A stretch of DNA of 64,000 nucleotides from Adlercreutzia murintestinalis (GCF_943192905.1 NZ_CALPCC010000011.1:16568-80567); one strand, 5' to 3'. Positions 42,023-51,003 are shown, numbered from the stretch's first letter. Notes: generated by a model from the letters alone, not told the origin. Numbers and translations are program-made.

Positions 42023-44623
42023 GTGGATATCACGAATCGTCGCAACGTGGTTGAGCCGTTCATGGACCGCGTGCGAGAGCAGCCTGCGGCAACGGCTTTG
42101 GTATTCGACAACCTGGTGGTCTCATATGGCCAGATGAACGACCACGTGAATCGTATCGCGCAGGTGCTGTTGGATCAGCTGGGCGTTGCGATGGGCGACC
42201 GGGTTGCGTACTTGCTGCCGAATTGCCCTGAGATCATCGAGCTGTACTATGCCGTACAGAAGATAGGAGCGGTTGCGGTACCGCTCAATTACAAGCTGAT
42301 CGCGCGCGAGGTGGCTTATCTGGTGCGTGCCAGTGGAGCGCGCGTGCTCGTGTTCGATGCTGCGTTCGCCGATGCGGTATCCGAGGCGGTTTTGGAAATG
42401 CCCGCAGAGGTGCGCTTGGCGAGCGTGCGGGGCGCGGTGTCTGGCGCGCTCGATCTGGAGGCGGCGTGCGCGCAGGCACAACCCATTGAACCGGAACTTT
42501 TTTGCGATGCGTACGCGCTCTCGCGCATCCAGTACACCGGTGGCTCTACCGGGCTTCCCAAGGGCGCTGCGCGCACCCACAAGGCCGATCTGGTGGAGCT
42601 GGCCTCAGTGGCGCAGTCCAATGGCATGGCGGAGCATCCGGGCAGCGTGGTGCTCGTGCAGTGTCCGCTGGAACACCATGGAGGCCACAGCTGGTTCACC
42701 AGTGCCTTGGCGACCGGTGCGCAGGTGGTGATCTGCGAAGCGTTCGACGCCGAGCGCATCTTGGGCGACATCGAGCGCTTCAAGGTAACGCATATGATCC
42801 TGCTGCCGCCCACCACGTATGTGCGGCTGTTGCGTTGCCCGACCATCGATCAATTCGATCTGAGCAGCGTGAAGCTGGTGCAAAGCGCTGCTGGCGCGAC
42901 TACGCGCGCCATGATCGAAGCGGTCTATGAGCGCTTCCCCAACGCGGTCCTCAACTACGGATGGGGGCAATCGGAGAGCGGCACTGGCACCTCGCTGGAG
43001 ATCACCCGTCAGATGCTGCGTGACGATTCGCCTCTTCTGGAAAGCGTGGGGCGTCCTATGCCGTATGCCACCATGAAGATCGTTGACGATGAGGGCCGTG
43101 AGCTGCCCTGCGGCCAGGTGGGTGAGGCGCTCATCAAGACCGAGGCCGCTATGGAGGGCTATTACGGTCAACCCGATCTCACGCGCGCTGCGTTCACCGC
43201 AGACGGATGGTTGCGCACCGGAGACATGATGGAGCGCGATGCGGAGGGTTACTTCTACGTGCGCTCGCGCAAGAAGGACATGATCAAATCGGGCGGCGAG
43301 AACGTGTTCGTCGCTGAGGTGGAAGCGGTGTTGCGGGCCGATCCCGATATTGACGACTGCCTGGTGTTCAGCACGAGCGATCCGGTCATGGGCGAGGCGG
43401 TGGCCGCCGTCGTGCAGCCGCGGCCGGGCGCTACCATCACAGCAACGCACGTGCAAAACCATTGCAAGCGTTCCATCGCCAGCTACAAGAAGCCGCGCTA
43501 TGTGGTGTTCATGGATGATATGGGCCGTGATGATGCGGGCAAGGTGCGCAAGGACGCGATCGTTGCGTACTTCGACGCGCACAAGGAGCAGGCGGCGCCG
43601 AAGTTCCATGAGAAGATCTGCGACGACCCGGAGATCTATCTGATCCAGGTGCCCTTCTCGGGCGGCACGCCCATTGATTATACGAACGTGTATTACGTGC
43701 GCACGCCCGAGCGGTGCCTGCTGATCGATTCGGGCACGAGCCATGAGGCATCTTACGAGGTGCTGCGGCTGGCGCTCGATGAGCTAGGCGCCGATATGGC
43801 GAAGACGGACATCTTCCTCACGCACTTCCATATCGATCATCTGGGGCTGGCGGCTTCGGTGGCGCACCCCGATTCCACGGTGTATCTCAGCGCGGCCGAT
43901 GAGGCGCTGTTCAGCATGCGCGGCGAGGACTTCTATCGCGGTACGGTGAAATCGCGCTTGCGCGAAGAGGGTTTCGCTGAGGCAGAGATCGACCTTTTGG
44001 AAGTGACCGACGGCAAGTTGATCCCGCGCAGCAAATGGCCCGTGCCTGCGACCTTCACGAACTTGGCTGATGGAGACGAGCTGCGATGCGGCGCGTATCG
44101 CTTCCAGGTGGTGGCCACGCCTGGTCACACGCCGGGGCATCAATGCCTCTATCTACCTGATCAGCGCATCATGTTCTTCGGCGATCATGTGCTGCCGAAC
44201 TCATCTCCCAACATCGCTCCCTTCAAAGGTGCGCCCGACCCGCTCGGCGATTATCTGCGCAGCTTGCAAAAGGTGGCAGCGCTGCCGGTGCGCATGGCGT
44301 GCATGGCGCACGGGCGCGTTGATGCGCATGCGCAAGCTGAGAAGATGCCTGCCCGCATCGAGTGGCTCATCGTGCACCACCAGAAGCGTCTCGACGAGAT
44401 CTGCGGGGTGCTGCAAGAGCATCCGGGGATGAGTGGCACGGAAATTGCTAAATCCATACATTGGAACATCCCGTATGACAGCTGGGAGGAGATCCCCATC
44501 ATACAGAGATGGATCATCGCAGGGGAAACCGCCGCGCATCTGGATCATCTGGCATGCGAAGGGCGCGTGTGCGCGGAGCCTGTCGATGGCATCAACCGCT
44601 ACCGCATCGCCGATGCGGGATGA
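42023..44623 (+). CDS. Acyl-CoA ligase fused to a metallo-beta-lactamase-fold domain
   Basis: 866 residues. Residues 1-520 are an AMP-forming acyl-CoA synthetase: P-loop YTGGSTGLPKGAARTH, YGWGQSESGTGTS, GWLRTGDMMERDAEGYFYV, hinge RSRKKDMIKSGGENVF and the C-terminal lysine region DDAGKVRKDA. Residues 535-866 are a metallo-beta-lactamase fold with all metal ligands: H601, H603, D605, H606 (THFHIDHLG), H702 (GHTPGH), D721 (FFGDH) and H763 (MAHG). The frame is uninterrupted across the junction. Ligases of this type are normally ~520 residues alone. The second domain could be a thioesterase of the glyoxalase II kind. GTG start with a gggagcgg site. Confidence 0.92.
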   Translation: MDITNRRNVVEPFMDRVREQPAATALVFDNLVVSYGQMNDHVNRIAQVLLDQLGVAMGDRVAYLLPNCPEIIELYYAVQKIGAVAVPLNYKLIAREVAYLVRASGARVLVFDAAFADAVSEAVLEMPAEVRLASVRGAVSGALDLEAACAQAQPIEPELFCDAYALSRIQYTGGSTGLPKGAARTHKADLVELASVAQSNGMAEHPGSVVLVQCPLEHHGGHSWFTSALATGAQVVICEAFDAERILGDIERFKVTHMILLPPTTYVRLLRCPTIDQFDLSSVKLVQSAAGATTRAMIEAVYERFPNAVLNYGWGQSESGTGTSLEITRQMLRDDSPLLESVGRPMPYATMKIVDDEGRELPCGQVGEALIKTEAAMEGYYGQPDLTRAAFTADGWLRTGDMMERDAEGYFYVRSRKKDMIKSGGENVFVAEVEAVLRADPDIDDCLVFSTSDPVMGEAVAAVVQPRPGATITATHVQNHCKRSIASYKKPRYVVFMDDMGRDDAGKVRKDAIVAYFDAHKEQAAPKFHEKICDDPEIYLIQVPFSGGTPIDYTNVYYVRTPERCLLIDSGTSHEASYEVLRLALDELGADMAKTDIFLTHFHIDHLGLAASVAHPDSTVYLSAADEALFSMRGEDFYRGTVKSRLREEGFAEAEIDLLEVTDGKLIPRSKWPVPATFTNLADGDELRCGAYRFQVVATPGHTPGHQCLYLPDQRIMFFGDHVLPNSSPNIAPFKGAPDPLGDYLRSLQKVAALPVRMACMAHGRVDAHAQAEKMPARIEWLIVHHQKRLDEICGVLQEHPGMSGTEIAKSIHWNIPYDSWEEIPIIQRWIIAGETAAHLDHLACEGRVCAEPVDGINRYRIADAG
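44434..44449 (+). promoter_or_regulatory. Possible internal sigma-54 promoter before the acyl-CoA dehydrogenase gene
   Basis: TGGCACGGAAATTGCT inside the 3' end of the ligase fusion gene matches the -24/-12 consensus with GG-N10-GC spacing, 195 bases upstream of ATG 44645. It also encodes protein, so chance occurrence is possible. Confidence 0.5.
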
Positions 44624-44644
44624 TCCTCGAGAAAGGAAGAGGGC

Positions 44645-45823
44645 ATGGATATGATCTTGACCGATGAGCAAGAGCTGTTGCTCGAGAGCCTTGATGAGCT
44701 CATGGAGCGCTACGGCACTGAGGAGTACTTCAAGGAGTGCGACGAGCAGCACGTATGGCCCCAGGAGTTCACCGACGCTCTTCTGGAGAACGGGTTTCAG
44801 ATGCTGGGCGTGGACGAGCGCTTCGGCGGCACGCCGGTGGACGTGACGACGCTGATGCTGGTGGCCGAGCGCGTGTGCAAGAACGGTGCGCCCATCTACG
44901 TGTACGGCAATCTGTGCTCATTGAAGGATATGACCGAGTTCGGCAGCCCTGAGCAGCAGGAGCAATGCTTCGCTGAGGTCATGGCGGGTCGTCCCGGATT
45001 CGTGCTGGGCTTCACCGAGCCGGGTGCCGGGTCGGATTCAAGCTCGCTTGCCACCACGTTCAAGCGTCGCGATGGCAAGGTGTATCTGAACGGCTCGAAG
45101 TCGTTCATGACGAACGCATGCAACTCCAAGTACATGCTGTGCGTGGCGCGCGATGCCGACGATGATCCGGATGATCCGAAGAACCGTTCGCGCTTCTCCA
45201 TGTGGTGGGTGCAGCTGCATGACGATGAGGGCAACGTGATGCCGGGCATCACCATCGATCCGCTCGAGAAGATCGGCTGGAACATGGGCAACACCTGCGA
45301 GATGTCGCTCAATGACGTTGAGCTGGAAGAATCGGCGCTCGTGGGCGTTGAGGGCAACGGCTTCATGCAGGCCATGGTGAACTTCGAAGTGGAGCGCGTG
45401 CTGGCCTGTGCCCAGTCGCTCGGTGCGGCCGAGTGCGCCTTCGAGGACGCGGTGAAGTACGCCACGCAGCGCATCCAGTTCGGGCGCCCCATCGGCAGCA
45501 ACCAGCTCATCCAGGAGCACATCACCGATATGTACATCAAGATCGAGAACATGCGCAACTGGGTGTACAAGTGCGCTGCCAAGATCGATCGCGGCGAATC
45601 GGTGCAGGTGGATTCCGCTTGCGCGAAGCTCTACTGCGGCCGTGCGGCCTTCGAGGTGTGCGATACGGCTTTGCAGGTGATGGGTGGCATCGGCTACACG
45701 AAGGATTGCCGCATCTCGCGTCTCTGGCGTGACCAGCGCGTCTATCGCATTGGCGCTGGCACCGACGAGATCATGATCCACATCGCCGGTCGCGCTATCC
45801 AGAAGCCCTACAAAGATAAATAG
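44645..45823 (+). CDS. CaiA-like acyl-CoA dehydrogenase
   Basis: 392 residues, the usual acyl-CoA dehydrogenase length and domain order (helical, beta, helical). FTEPGAGSDSSSLAT and YTKDCRISRLWRDQRVYRI are family signatures. The usual catalytic Glu in the YEGT motif is replaced (GAGTDEIMIHIAGR); as I recall, E. coli CaiA ends very similarly (GGGTDEIMIYIAGRQ), so this is the crotonobetainyl-CoA reductase-like branch. It probably reduces an enoyl-CoA using electrons from FixAB. Ribosome site gaaagga. Catalysis would need a base elsewhere. Confidence 0.9.
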   Translation: MDMILTDEQELLLESLDELMERYGTEEYFKECDEQHVWPQEFTDALLENGFQMLGVDERFGGTPVDVTTLMLVAERVCKNGAPIYVYGNLCSLKDMTEFGSPEQQEQCFAEVMAGRPGFVLGFTEPGAGSDSSSLATTFKRRDGKVYLNGSKSFMTNACNSKYMLCVARDADDDPDDPKNRSRFSMWWVQLHDDEGNVMPGITIDPLEKIGWNMGNTCEMSLNDVELEESALVGVEGNGFMQAMVNFEVERVLACAQSLGAAECAFEDAVKYATQRIQFGRPIGSNQLIQEHITDMYIKIENMRNWVYKCAAKIDRGESVQVDSACAKLYCGRAAFEVCDTALQVMGGIGYTKDCRISRLWRDQRVYRIGAGTDEIMIHIAGRAIQKPYKDK

Positions 45824-45845
45824 AACCCTGCCTGAATGCGGTAGG

Positions 45846-45861
45846 TGGCACGGGCTGTGCG
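45846..45861 (+). promoter_or_regulatory. Weak sigma-54-like promoter before the TIGR03084-type gene
   Basis: TGGCACGGGCTGTGCG keeps TGGCACG and GG-N10-GC but has GTGC instead of TTGC at the -12 box. It is 67 bases upstream of ATG 45928 in the only noncoding gap there. Confidence 0.5.
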
Positions 45862-45927
45862 CGCTGTGCGGATGCCAGCTTGCGGTGCAGCCCGTGTAAC
45901 GGATAAGCAAGAGAAAGGAAGCACTCT

Positions 45928-46725
45928 ATGGCCGAGATATTCAATCCCCTCGACGATCTGATCGCTGAGCAGGCGCAGGTGGATGCCCTCGTGCAGGATT
46001 TCACCGAAGACGATTGGAATCGCATGGCGTCGTACTGCGACACCTGGACGCTCAAGGATGTCATCTGCCACATCGCATTCTTCGACTACTGCGTGGTCGA
46101 GCTGCTGGCGGGTCGCGGCGAGTCGGTCAACGAAGTGGCCGACGCAGCATCCGAGCAGGATGAGCACTATCACGTGCTGGCCTACCGCGACAAGAGCGGC
46201 GCTGAGATCTTGAACTGGTGGCGCGAGCAGCGCACGCTGATGGATGCCGCCTTCATGGAGGCGGGTCCGAAGGGTCGCGTGCCGTGGGCTGCGGGCATTC
46301 CGCCCATGTCGGTGCGCTCGCTGGCATCCGCGCGCCTGATGGAGCTGTGGGCGCACAGCGTTGATATCTATGATGCGCTGGGGCTTGATGTGCCGGTGAA
46401 AGAGCGCATCAGTTCAACGCTGTTCCTCTCCTGGCAGGGTCGTCCGAACATGTACAACGTGAACGGCAAGACCTTCGATCCTGAGACTCCCATGTATCTT
46501 GAGCTGACGATGCCGTCAGGGGAGATCTGGGCCAAGGGCGAGCCGAACGATCAGAACTACATCAAGGGCACGGCCAAGGATTGGGCGCTGGTGGCGATCC
46601 GCCGTCGCAACTGGATGGACACCGATCTTGAAGTCGTGGGCGATGAGGCGCGTACCTATGCCACCATCGTGCAAACCTATGCGGGTCCGGCCGACCCGGC
46701 TCCGGCGGCGAAGAACCCCCGATAA
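45928..46725 (+). CDS. TIGR03084/maleylpyruvate isomerase-like metal-binding protein
   Basis: 265 residues. The N-terminal half is a DinB-like four-helix fold: LIAEQAQVDALVQDFTEDDW, TWTLKDVICHIAFFD (first metal His), MELWAHSVDIYDALG (second His). The C-terminal half resembles the wyosine-associated domain of TIGR03084 proteins. Related enzymes use a small thiol cofactor such as mycothiol, which is not expected in Coriobacteriia, so the reaction here is unknown. It is the last gene of the catabolic transcript, ending at a strong terminator. Confidence 0.78.
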   Translation: MAEIFNPLDDLIAEQAQVDALVQDFTEDDWNRMASYCDTWTLKDVICHIAFFDYCVVELLAGRGESVNEVADAASEQDEHYHVLAYRDKSGAEILNWWREQRTLMDAAFMEAGPKGRVPWAAGIPPMSVRSLASARLMELWAHSVDIYDALGLDVPVKERISSTLFLSWQGRPNMYNVNGKTFDPETPMYLELTMPSGEIWAKGEPNDQNYIKGTAKDWALVAIRRRNWMDTDLEVVGDEARTYATIVQTYAGPADPAPAAKNPR

Positions 46726-46753
46726 CCAACCATCTCCTTTCCTTTTCCTCGTA

Positions 46754-46785
46754 GAAGAACCCGTGCCGATGCGCACGGGTTCTTC
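46754..46785. terminator. Bidirectional terminator between convergent genes
   Basis: GAAGAACCCGTGC (46754-46766) and GCACGGGTTCTTC (46773-46785) form a 13-bp perfect stem. It lies between the TIGR03084-type gene and the convergent acetyltransferase gene, with T-rich flank on the minus side of use. Confidence 0.8.
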
Positions 46786-46786
46786 G

Positions 46787-47245
46787 CTATTTCAAGATCA
46801 TGGGCTGAGGAAAGCAGGTGGCGAGCATATCGCACGCATCGCAGTCGCTTGCAAGGGAGGCGGGTATCTCGCTCCAGGGGATGGTGGTACAGCCGAGCTT
46901 TTGATAGAAGGGTACCGCGTATCCGCGCGCGACGAACCGCAGCGGGCCTTTGCGTTGACGTGCGAAACGCATGAGCGCGCGCCCGATACCGCGCCCGCGC
47001 CGCGCGCTTTCGATCACCACCGGATTCACGAACCACGATCCGTCTTCCTCCACCAGGCGGATGAAGCCTACCACCGCACCGTCTACCTCAGCTACGTAGG
47101 TAACGCCCGCCTCCGACAACTCGCCCATGTCGGCCGCGTGCGCCATGCGCGCGATGGCTTCGCTGTCCTGCGATCCAGCGGGGCGAATCTGTGGTGTGTT
47201 GGCATTCGCACCGGTATGAGCGCAAAAAAGAGCAGGATTCTCCAT
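46787..47245 (-). CDS. GNAT family N-acetyltransferase
   Basis: 152 residues. The acetyl-CoA binding motif A is VIESARRGRGIGRALMRFAR, preceded by the beta strands VTYVAEVDGAVVGFIRL. The C-terminal part has ARGYAVPFYQKLGC and a cluster of cysteines (CDACDMLATC). The substrate is unknown. ATG 47245 has an aaggaa site; a longer frame to 47287 is possible. It interrupts the island on the opposite strand, just before rpoN. Confidence 0.85.
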   Translation of the reverse strand: MENPALFCAHTGANANTPQIRPAGSQDSEAIARMAHAADMGELSEAGVTYVAEVDGAVVGFIRLVEEDGSWFVNPVVIESARRGRGIGRALMRFARQRKGPLRFVARGYAVPFYQKLGCTTIPWSEIPASLASDCDACDMLATCFPQPMILK

Positions 47246-47306
47246 CGGTATTCCTTGACGATGATCGGGGCCGCAGGTAGTATGCAAGAAGGCTCATAGC
47301 GAATTT

Positions 47307-47323
47307 CGTGCTAGGGAAGCACG
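47307..47323. promoter_or_regulatory. Small inverted repeat upstream of rpoN
   Basis: CGTGCT (47307-47312) and AGCACG (47318-47323) with a five-base centre lie in the ~190-base gap between the acetyltransferase and rpoN genes. Possible regulator site; nothing else supports it. Confidence 0.3.
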
Positions 47324-47435
47324 ATCGCTTGAAAAAGCCGGTGAACGCGCAGGGGGTGTAGTTCGCTGGCGGGGGGAGATGGATGCGGGAAGATACGAGG
47401 TACCCGTGCCCATCAGCGTGGAGAGGTGTTCAGGG

Positions 47436-48836
47436 ATGTCTCAACCCGCATCTTCGGTTCGCGTTGATTCGCGGTCGCGCACTGCTGTTACGCAGCATAC
47501 GCGCATTTCCCCTGCGGCGATCCAGGGTCTTGAGGTGCTTTCCTTGCCCGTCACCGAGCTGACCGCCTATATTTGTTCTGTTGTCGAGCGCAATCCCTTG
47601 CTCGATCTTGATTCCGATGGCTTCACCGTTGGTTTCGAGGACCTTCCGCTTGACCCGCGCGAGAAGGACGAGTGGTCAGCTTCTGCGTGGGATGCGCGCT
47701 TGCCCCGGCGCTCAGTGCGTCAAAGCGACGGATTCGATCTGGAGCGTTTACGTGATGACTGCTCGCAGACAGAAACGCTCGCGTGTCATCTGCACATGCA
47801 GCTTGACGGCATGGCGGCCACCGAGGTCGATCGTGTTCTGGTGGATGCCATCATCGATTGTTTGGATGAAGACGGGTATTTCGACGGCAGCTTGCCAGCT
47901 CTGTGCGATGAGGCCGACCTTACCCTTGAGGAAGGGGAGCGTGCGTTGCGGTTCGTGCAGACGCTCTTGCCGCGCGGCGTAGGTGCGCGTGACCTTCAGG
48001 AATGCCTCTTGCTCCAGGTGGACAATGGCATGCCTGATGCCCATATCATCAGGCGTATCATCTCTGACAGCCTGGAGGATCTTGCTGGCAATCGCACCAC
48101 GAAGCTCATGCGCACCTATCGGCTCTCTCTTGATGAGCTTGCGCGCGTGCGCAAGGCGATCGTGAACCTCAACCCGCGTCCCGGTGCAGCGTTCTCCCAG
48201 CGCAAGGATACCGTGTATGTGATTCCCGACCTCATCGTCGAGCGCCGCGGTCCGTCGTTTTCAGTGCGCGTGACCGGTGAGATCGCCGAGAAGTTGATCC
48301 GTCGCGACGAGTACGAGCATTTGGTGGCCGAGCGCGGCGATGATGAAGCGCGTGCGTGGCTTGCCCAGAAGCGTGCCGAGGCCGATATGGCGCTTTCCAA
48401 TGTGACCCAGCGCAAGCGCACGCTCTTCCGTTTCGGTATGTACCTGGTTGATGTGCAGTACGGTTTTTTCTGCGATGGGCGTGCTGCCATGCGTCCTCTT
48501 ACCATGCAGCAAGCAGCAGATGCGCTCGACGTGCACGTTTCCACGATAAGCCGTATCGTGCAGGACAAGCATATTCTCACTCCGTGGGGCGTCTATCCGT
48601 TGAAGCAATTCTTCTCCACCGGTCTGCCGTGTACCGGTGGCGGCGGCGGGTTATCATCAGTGGTCATCAAAGAGCGCATCCGCGCCCTGATCGACGCCGA
48701 GGACGCGCGCACGCCCTTGAGCGATGCGGCCGTTACCGAACAGCTGAACCAAGAGGGCATTGATATAAAGAGGCGCACGGTCGCCAAATACCGTGAAGCT
48801 CTGGGGATACCGTGCCAGTCCCAGCGGCGCCGCTGA
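47436..48836 (+). CDS. rpoN: RNA polymerase sigma-54 factor
   Basis: 466 residues from ATG 47436 (an upstream ATG at 47379 in frame adds 19). The three regions are present: region I with TAYICSVVERNPLLDLD, the core-binding region with LQECLLLQVDNG and LNPRPGAAFS...YVIPDLIVE, a helix-turn-helix (TMQQAADALDVHVSTISRIV) and the RpoN box RRTVAKYREA at 446-455. Region I is unusually poor in glutamine. Sigma-54 is rarely reported in Actinobacteria. It is 15 bases upstream of its activator gene, inside the catabolic cluster it probably serves. Confidence 0.95.
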   Translation: MSQPASSVRVDSRSRTAVTQHTRISPAAIQGLEVLSLPVTELTAYICSVVERNPLLDLDSDGFTVGFEDLPLDPREKDEWSASAWDARLPRRSVRQSDGFDLERLRDDCSQTETLACHLHMQLDGMAATEVDRVLVDAIIDCLDEDGYFDGSLPALCDEADLTLEEGERALRFVQTLLPRGVGARDLQECLLLQVDNGMPDAHIIRRIISDSLEDLAGNRTTKLMRTYRLSLDELARVRKAIVNLNPRPGAAFSQRKDTVYVIPDLIVERRGPSFSVRVTGEIAEKLIRRDEYEHLVAERGDDEARAWLAQKRAEADMALSNVTQRKRTLFRFGMYLVDVQYGFFCDGRAAMRPLTMQQAADALDVHVSTISRIVQDKHILTPWGVYPLKQFFSTGLPCTGGGGGLSSVVIKERIRALIDAEDARTPLSDAAVTEQLNQEGIDIKRRTVAKYREALGIPCQSQRRR

Positions 48837-48851
48837 ACAGGGAGGGATCGT

Positions 48852-50927
48852 ATGACCTACTCTGAAGAACACACAATCGAGGCTTGGAAGACCTTCGTCA
48901 ACACCGGGGAAGTGCTCACCGACAAGGTGCGCCCTGATATTGCCGCCTCGTGGGTGCGCTGCAAGGACAGCGGGCTTGACCCGTGGTCGAGTGACTTCGA
49001 GAAGGAGAACCGCACCTTGCTGCGCGAGAAACGGGAGCGGTTCGCGGCCTCGCTGCGCTCAACGGCGCCGGTCATGCAGTTTTTGCGGTCGCTTTTGGGT
49101 GCGAACGTCTCGCTCATGGACGGCGAGAACTTCGTCTTCGAGCTGTTCTCTCCCATGGTCATGTATCCGCGCACCTACGGCACCTTCATGCGTGAAGAGG
49201 ATGTGGGAACCGGCAACGCGACGCTGGTGGCGCACAACCGCAAACCGGTGCGCATAGACGGGTTCGAGCATTATCGTGCCATCGCACAGTGCTATTCGGG
49301 CGTGGCGGCGCCATATTTGAACGAAGAGGGGCGCTACTACGGCGCCATGAACATCAACAGCCCCTTCCGGCGCCTGCCAGCCAGCGCGCTCGACCTGTGC
49401 GTGAAAGGGGCCAGCCTGACCGCTGAGCTCTACGACGCGGGCGAGCGCATTCCGCTGGTGCTTTCCACTACAGAGTTTTTCAAACCGCTGCTCGCGCTCT
49501 ACGAGGATCCGGTGGTGCTGCTCGACAGGCAAGGGCGCATCTTGAACGCGAACGCGGCCATGCGTCCCTACTGCAACGATTGGGACGAATATGCGCTGGG
49601 CACCCAATCGCTGAACGCGTATCTGGGCCGGTCCATGACGTTCAAGGACGTGCTCAAAATGGGCGAGGGCACCAATCAACCTGTGAAGATACCGTTTCGT
49701 CGCGGACGCTCGCGCAGCATTCACGAGGCGCTTTTGGTGCGGTGCAGCTGGGTGGAGATCGACAAGGTCGAGCCGTTCATGATGTTGGTGTTCGAGGATG
49801 GGGTCTCCGCAGAGGCGGCAGAGGATGGCCCCGCGAAGAAAAGCTCTGAGCGCAAAGCTGCTCCGCGCGACACCGAGGTCATGCCAAAGGGCGGCAATAC
49901 GGTTGACTACATCGGAGACTCGCAGGAATGGAAGGAGATCGACCGGTTAGTGTGCAAAGCGGCGCCCATTCGCACCAACGTGCTCTTGCTGGGTGAGACG
50001 GGTACGGGCAAAGAGGTCGTTGCGCGCGCCATCCACCGCCGATCGGGGCGTCCAGGCCCGTTCGTGGCGGTGAACTGCGGCGCTTTGCCGCGCGATCTGC
50101 TGGCAATGGAGCTGTTCGGCTATGAGGGCGGCGCGTTCACCGGTGCGCGGGAAGATGGTGCGATCGGGAAGTTCGAGTTCGCGGATAAGGGAACCATCTT
50201 TCTTGACGAGATAGGCGAGATGCCCATCGACATGCAGGTGAGCCTGTTGCGCGTCTTGCAGGAATCGTCGGTGACGAAGCTCGGCTCGAACACCTCAAAG
50301 ACGCTCGATCTGCGGGTGGTGGCCGCTACCAACCAAGACATCGAGCGCATGATCGCCGAGAAGAAGTTTCGCAGCGACCTGTACTATCGGTTGAGCATGG
50401 TGGAGATACGCTTGCCGCAGCTGCGCAAGCACGCGAGCGATATTCCTCTTTTGGTCGAGTATTTCAACGAGCAGCTTTCAACGCAGTTGAACGTGCCGAT
50501 CTCGCCGTTCCCGGCCGAGACGGTGAAGGCGTTCGGCGCGTACAGCTGGCCTGGCAATGTGCGCGAGCTGCGCAATATGGTGGAGCGCTGTCTCATCATG
50601 GAGGGTGAAGGGGCTCGTGTTGCCGTCGATACGCTTCCGTACTACATACAGAATGCGTATTCCGCCACAGGGGAGCCGGTCACGGCCTTCGATGCCTCGG
50701 GAAGCGGGTCAAGCTCTGCCAAGCAGCGCGATGCCGAGGAAGATGCCCGAGGGCGTCTGAAACGTGCGATCACCGAGTCGAGCGGTGATTTCAGCGAGGT
50801 AGCGGGCCGTTTGGGCATGACGGCGACTGAGTTGCGCGATCACATTGGTCAGTTGGGGATCAAAGCGCGCATCGTCCTAGGAGATGATGACGATACTGAT
50901 GACATCGCGTTCCGGGTGCGTTGGTAG
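48852..50927 (+). CDS. Sigma-54-dependent enhancer-binding activator, AcoR/DhaR-like
   Basis: 691 residues. Residues 1-200 are an AcoR-type GAF sensor region beginning [18 protein letters not shown]. Residues 210-310 look like a PAS domain ([20 protein letters not shown]). The AAA+ domain has Walker A GETGTGKE (381-388), the GAFTGA loop at 427-432 that contacts sigma-54, and Walker [13 protein letters not shown] Fis-type helix-turn-helix ends the protein. The ligand sensed by the GAF/PAS part is unknown but may be the island's substrate. Transcribed with rpoN and most likely acting on the GG-N10-GC promoters listed here. Confidence 0.95.
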   Translation: MTYSEEHTIEAWKTFVNTGEVLTDKVRPDIAASWVRCKDSGLDPWSSDFEKENRTLLREKRERFAASLRSTAPVMQFLRSLLGANVSLMDGENFVFELFSPMVMYPRTYGTFMREEDVGTGNATLVAHNRKPVRIDGFEHYRAIAQCYSGVAAPYLNEEGRYYGAMNINSPFRRLPASALDLCVKGASLTAELYDAGERIPLVLSTTEFFKPLLALYEDPVVLLDRQGRILNANAAMRPYCNDWDEYALGTQSLNAYLGRSMTFKDVLKMGEGTNQPVKIPFRRGRSRSIHEALLVRCSWVEIDKVEPFMMLVFEDGVSAEAAEDGPAKKSSERKAAPRDTEVMPKGGNTVDYIGDSQEWKEIDRLVCKAAPIRTNVLLLGETGTGKEVVARAIHRRSGRPGPFVAVNCGALPRDLLAMELFGYEGGAFTGAREDGAIGKFEFADKGTIFLDEIGEMPIDMQVSLLRVLQESSVTKLGSNTSKTLDLRVVAATNQDIERMIAEKKFRSDLYYRLSMVEIRLPQLRKHASDIPLLVEYFNEQLSTQLNVPISPFPAETVKAFGAYSWPGNVRELRNMVERCLIMEGEGARVAVDTLPYYIQNAYSATGEPVTAFDASGSGSSSAKQRDAEEDARGRLKRAITESSGDFSEVAGRLGMTATELRDHIGQLGIKARIVLGDDDDTDDIAFRVRW

Positions 50928-50949
50928 CACCCGTTCTGGCGATGTATTG

Positions 50950-50963
50950 ACGATGCTCATCGT
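50950..50963. promoter_or_regulatory. Dyad upstream of the fixA promoter
   Basis: ACGATG-ct-CATCGT is a perfect 6-bp inverted repeat, 24 bases upstream of the sigma-54 promoter of fixAB. It could be an activator or other regulator site; no equivalent was found before the other promoters. Confidence 0.3.
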
Positions 50964-50986
50964 TTGGTGCGTGCGAATCGGGTAGG

Positions 50987-51003
50987 TTGGCACGGCTTTT
51001 GCT
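50987..51003 (+). promoter_or_regulatory. Sigma-54 promoter of fixAB
   Basis: TTGGCACGGCTTTTGCT has GG-N10-GC spacing and a full match to consensus, 46 bases before ATG 51049. Confidence 0.9.

Noticed and set aside
42605..43744. 379-codon minus-strand frame inside the ligase fusion gene
   Set aside because: Shadow of the ligase domain, whose motifs are all intact on the plus strand.
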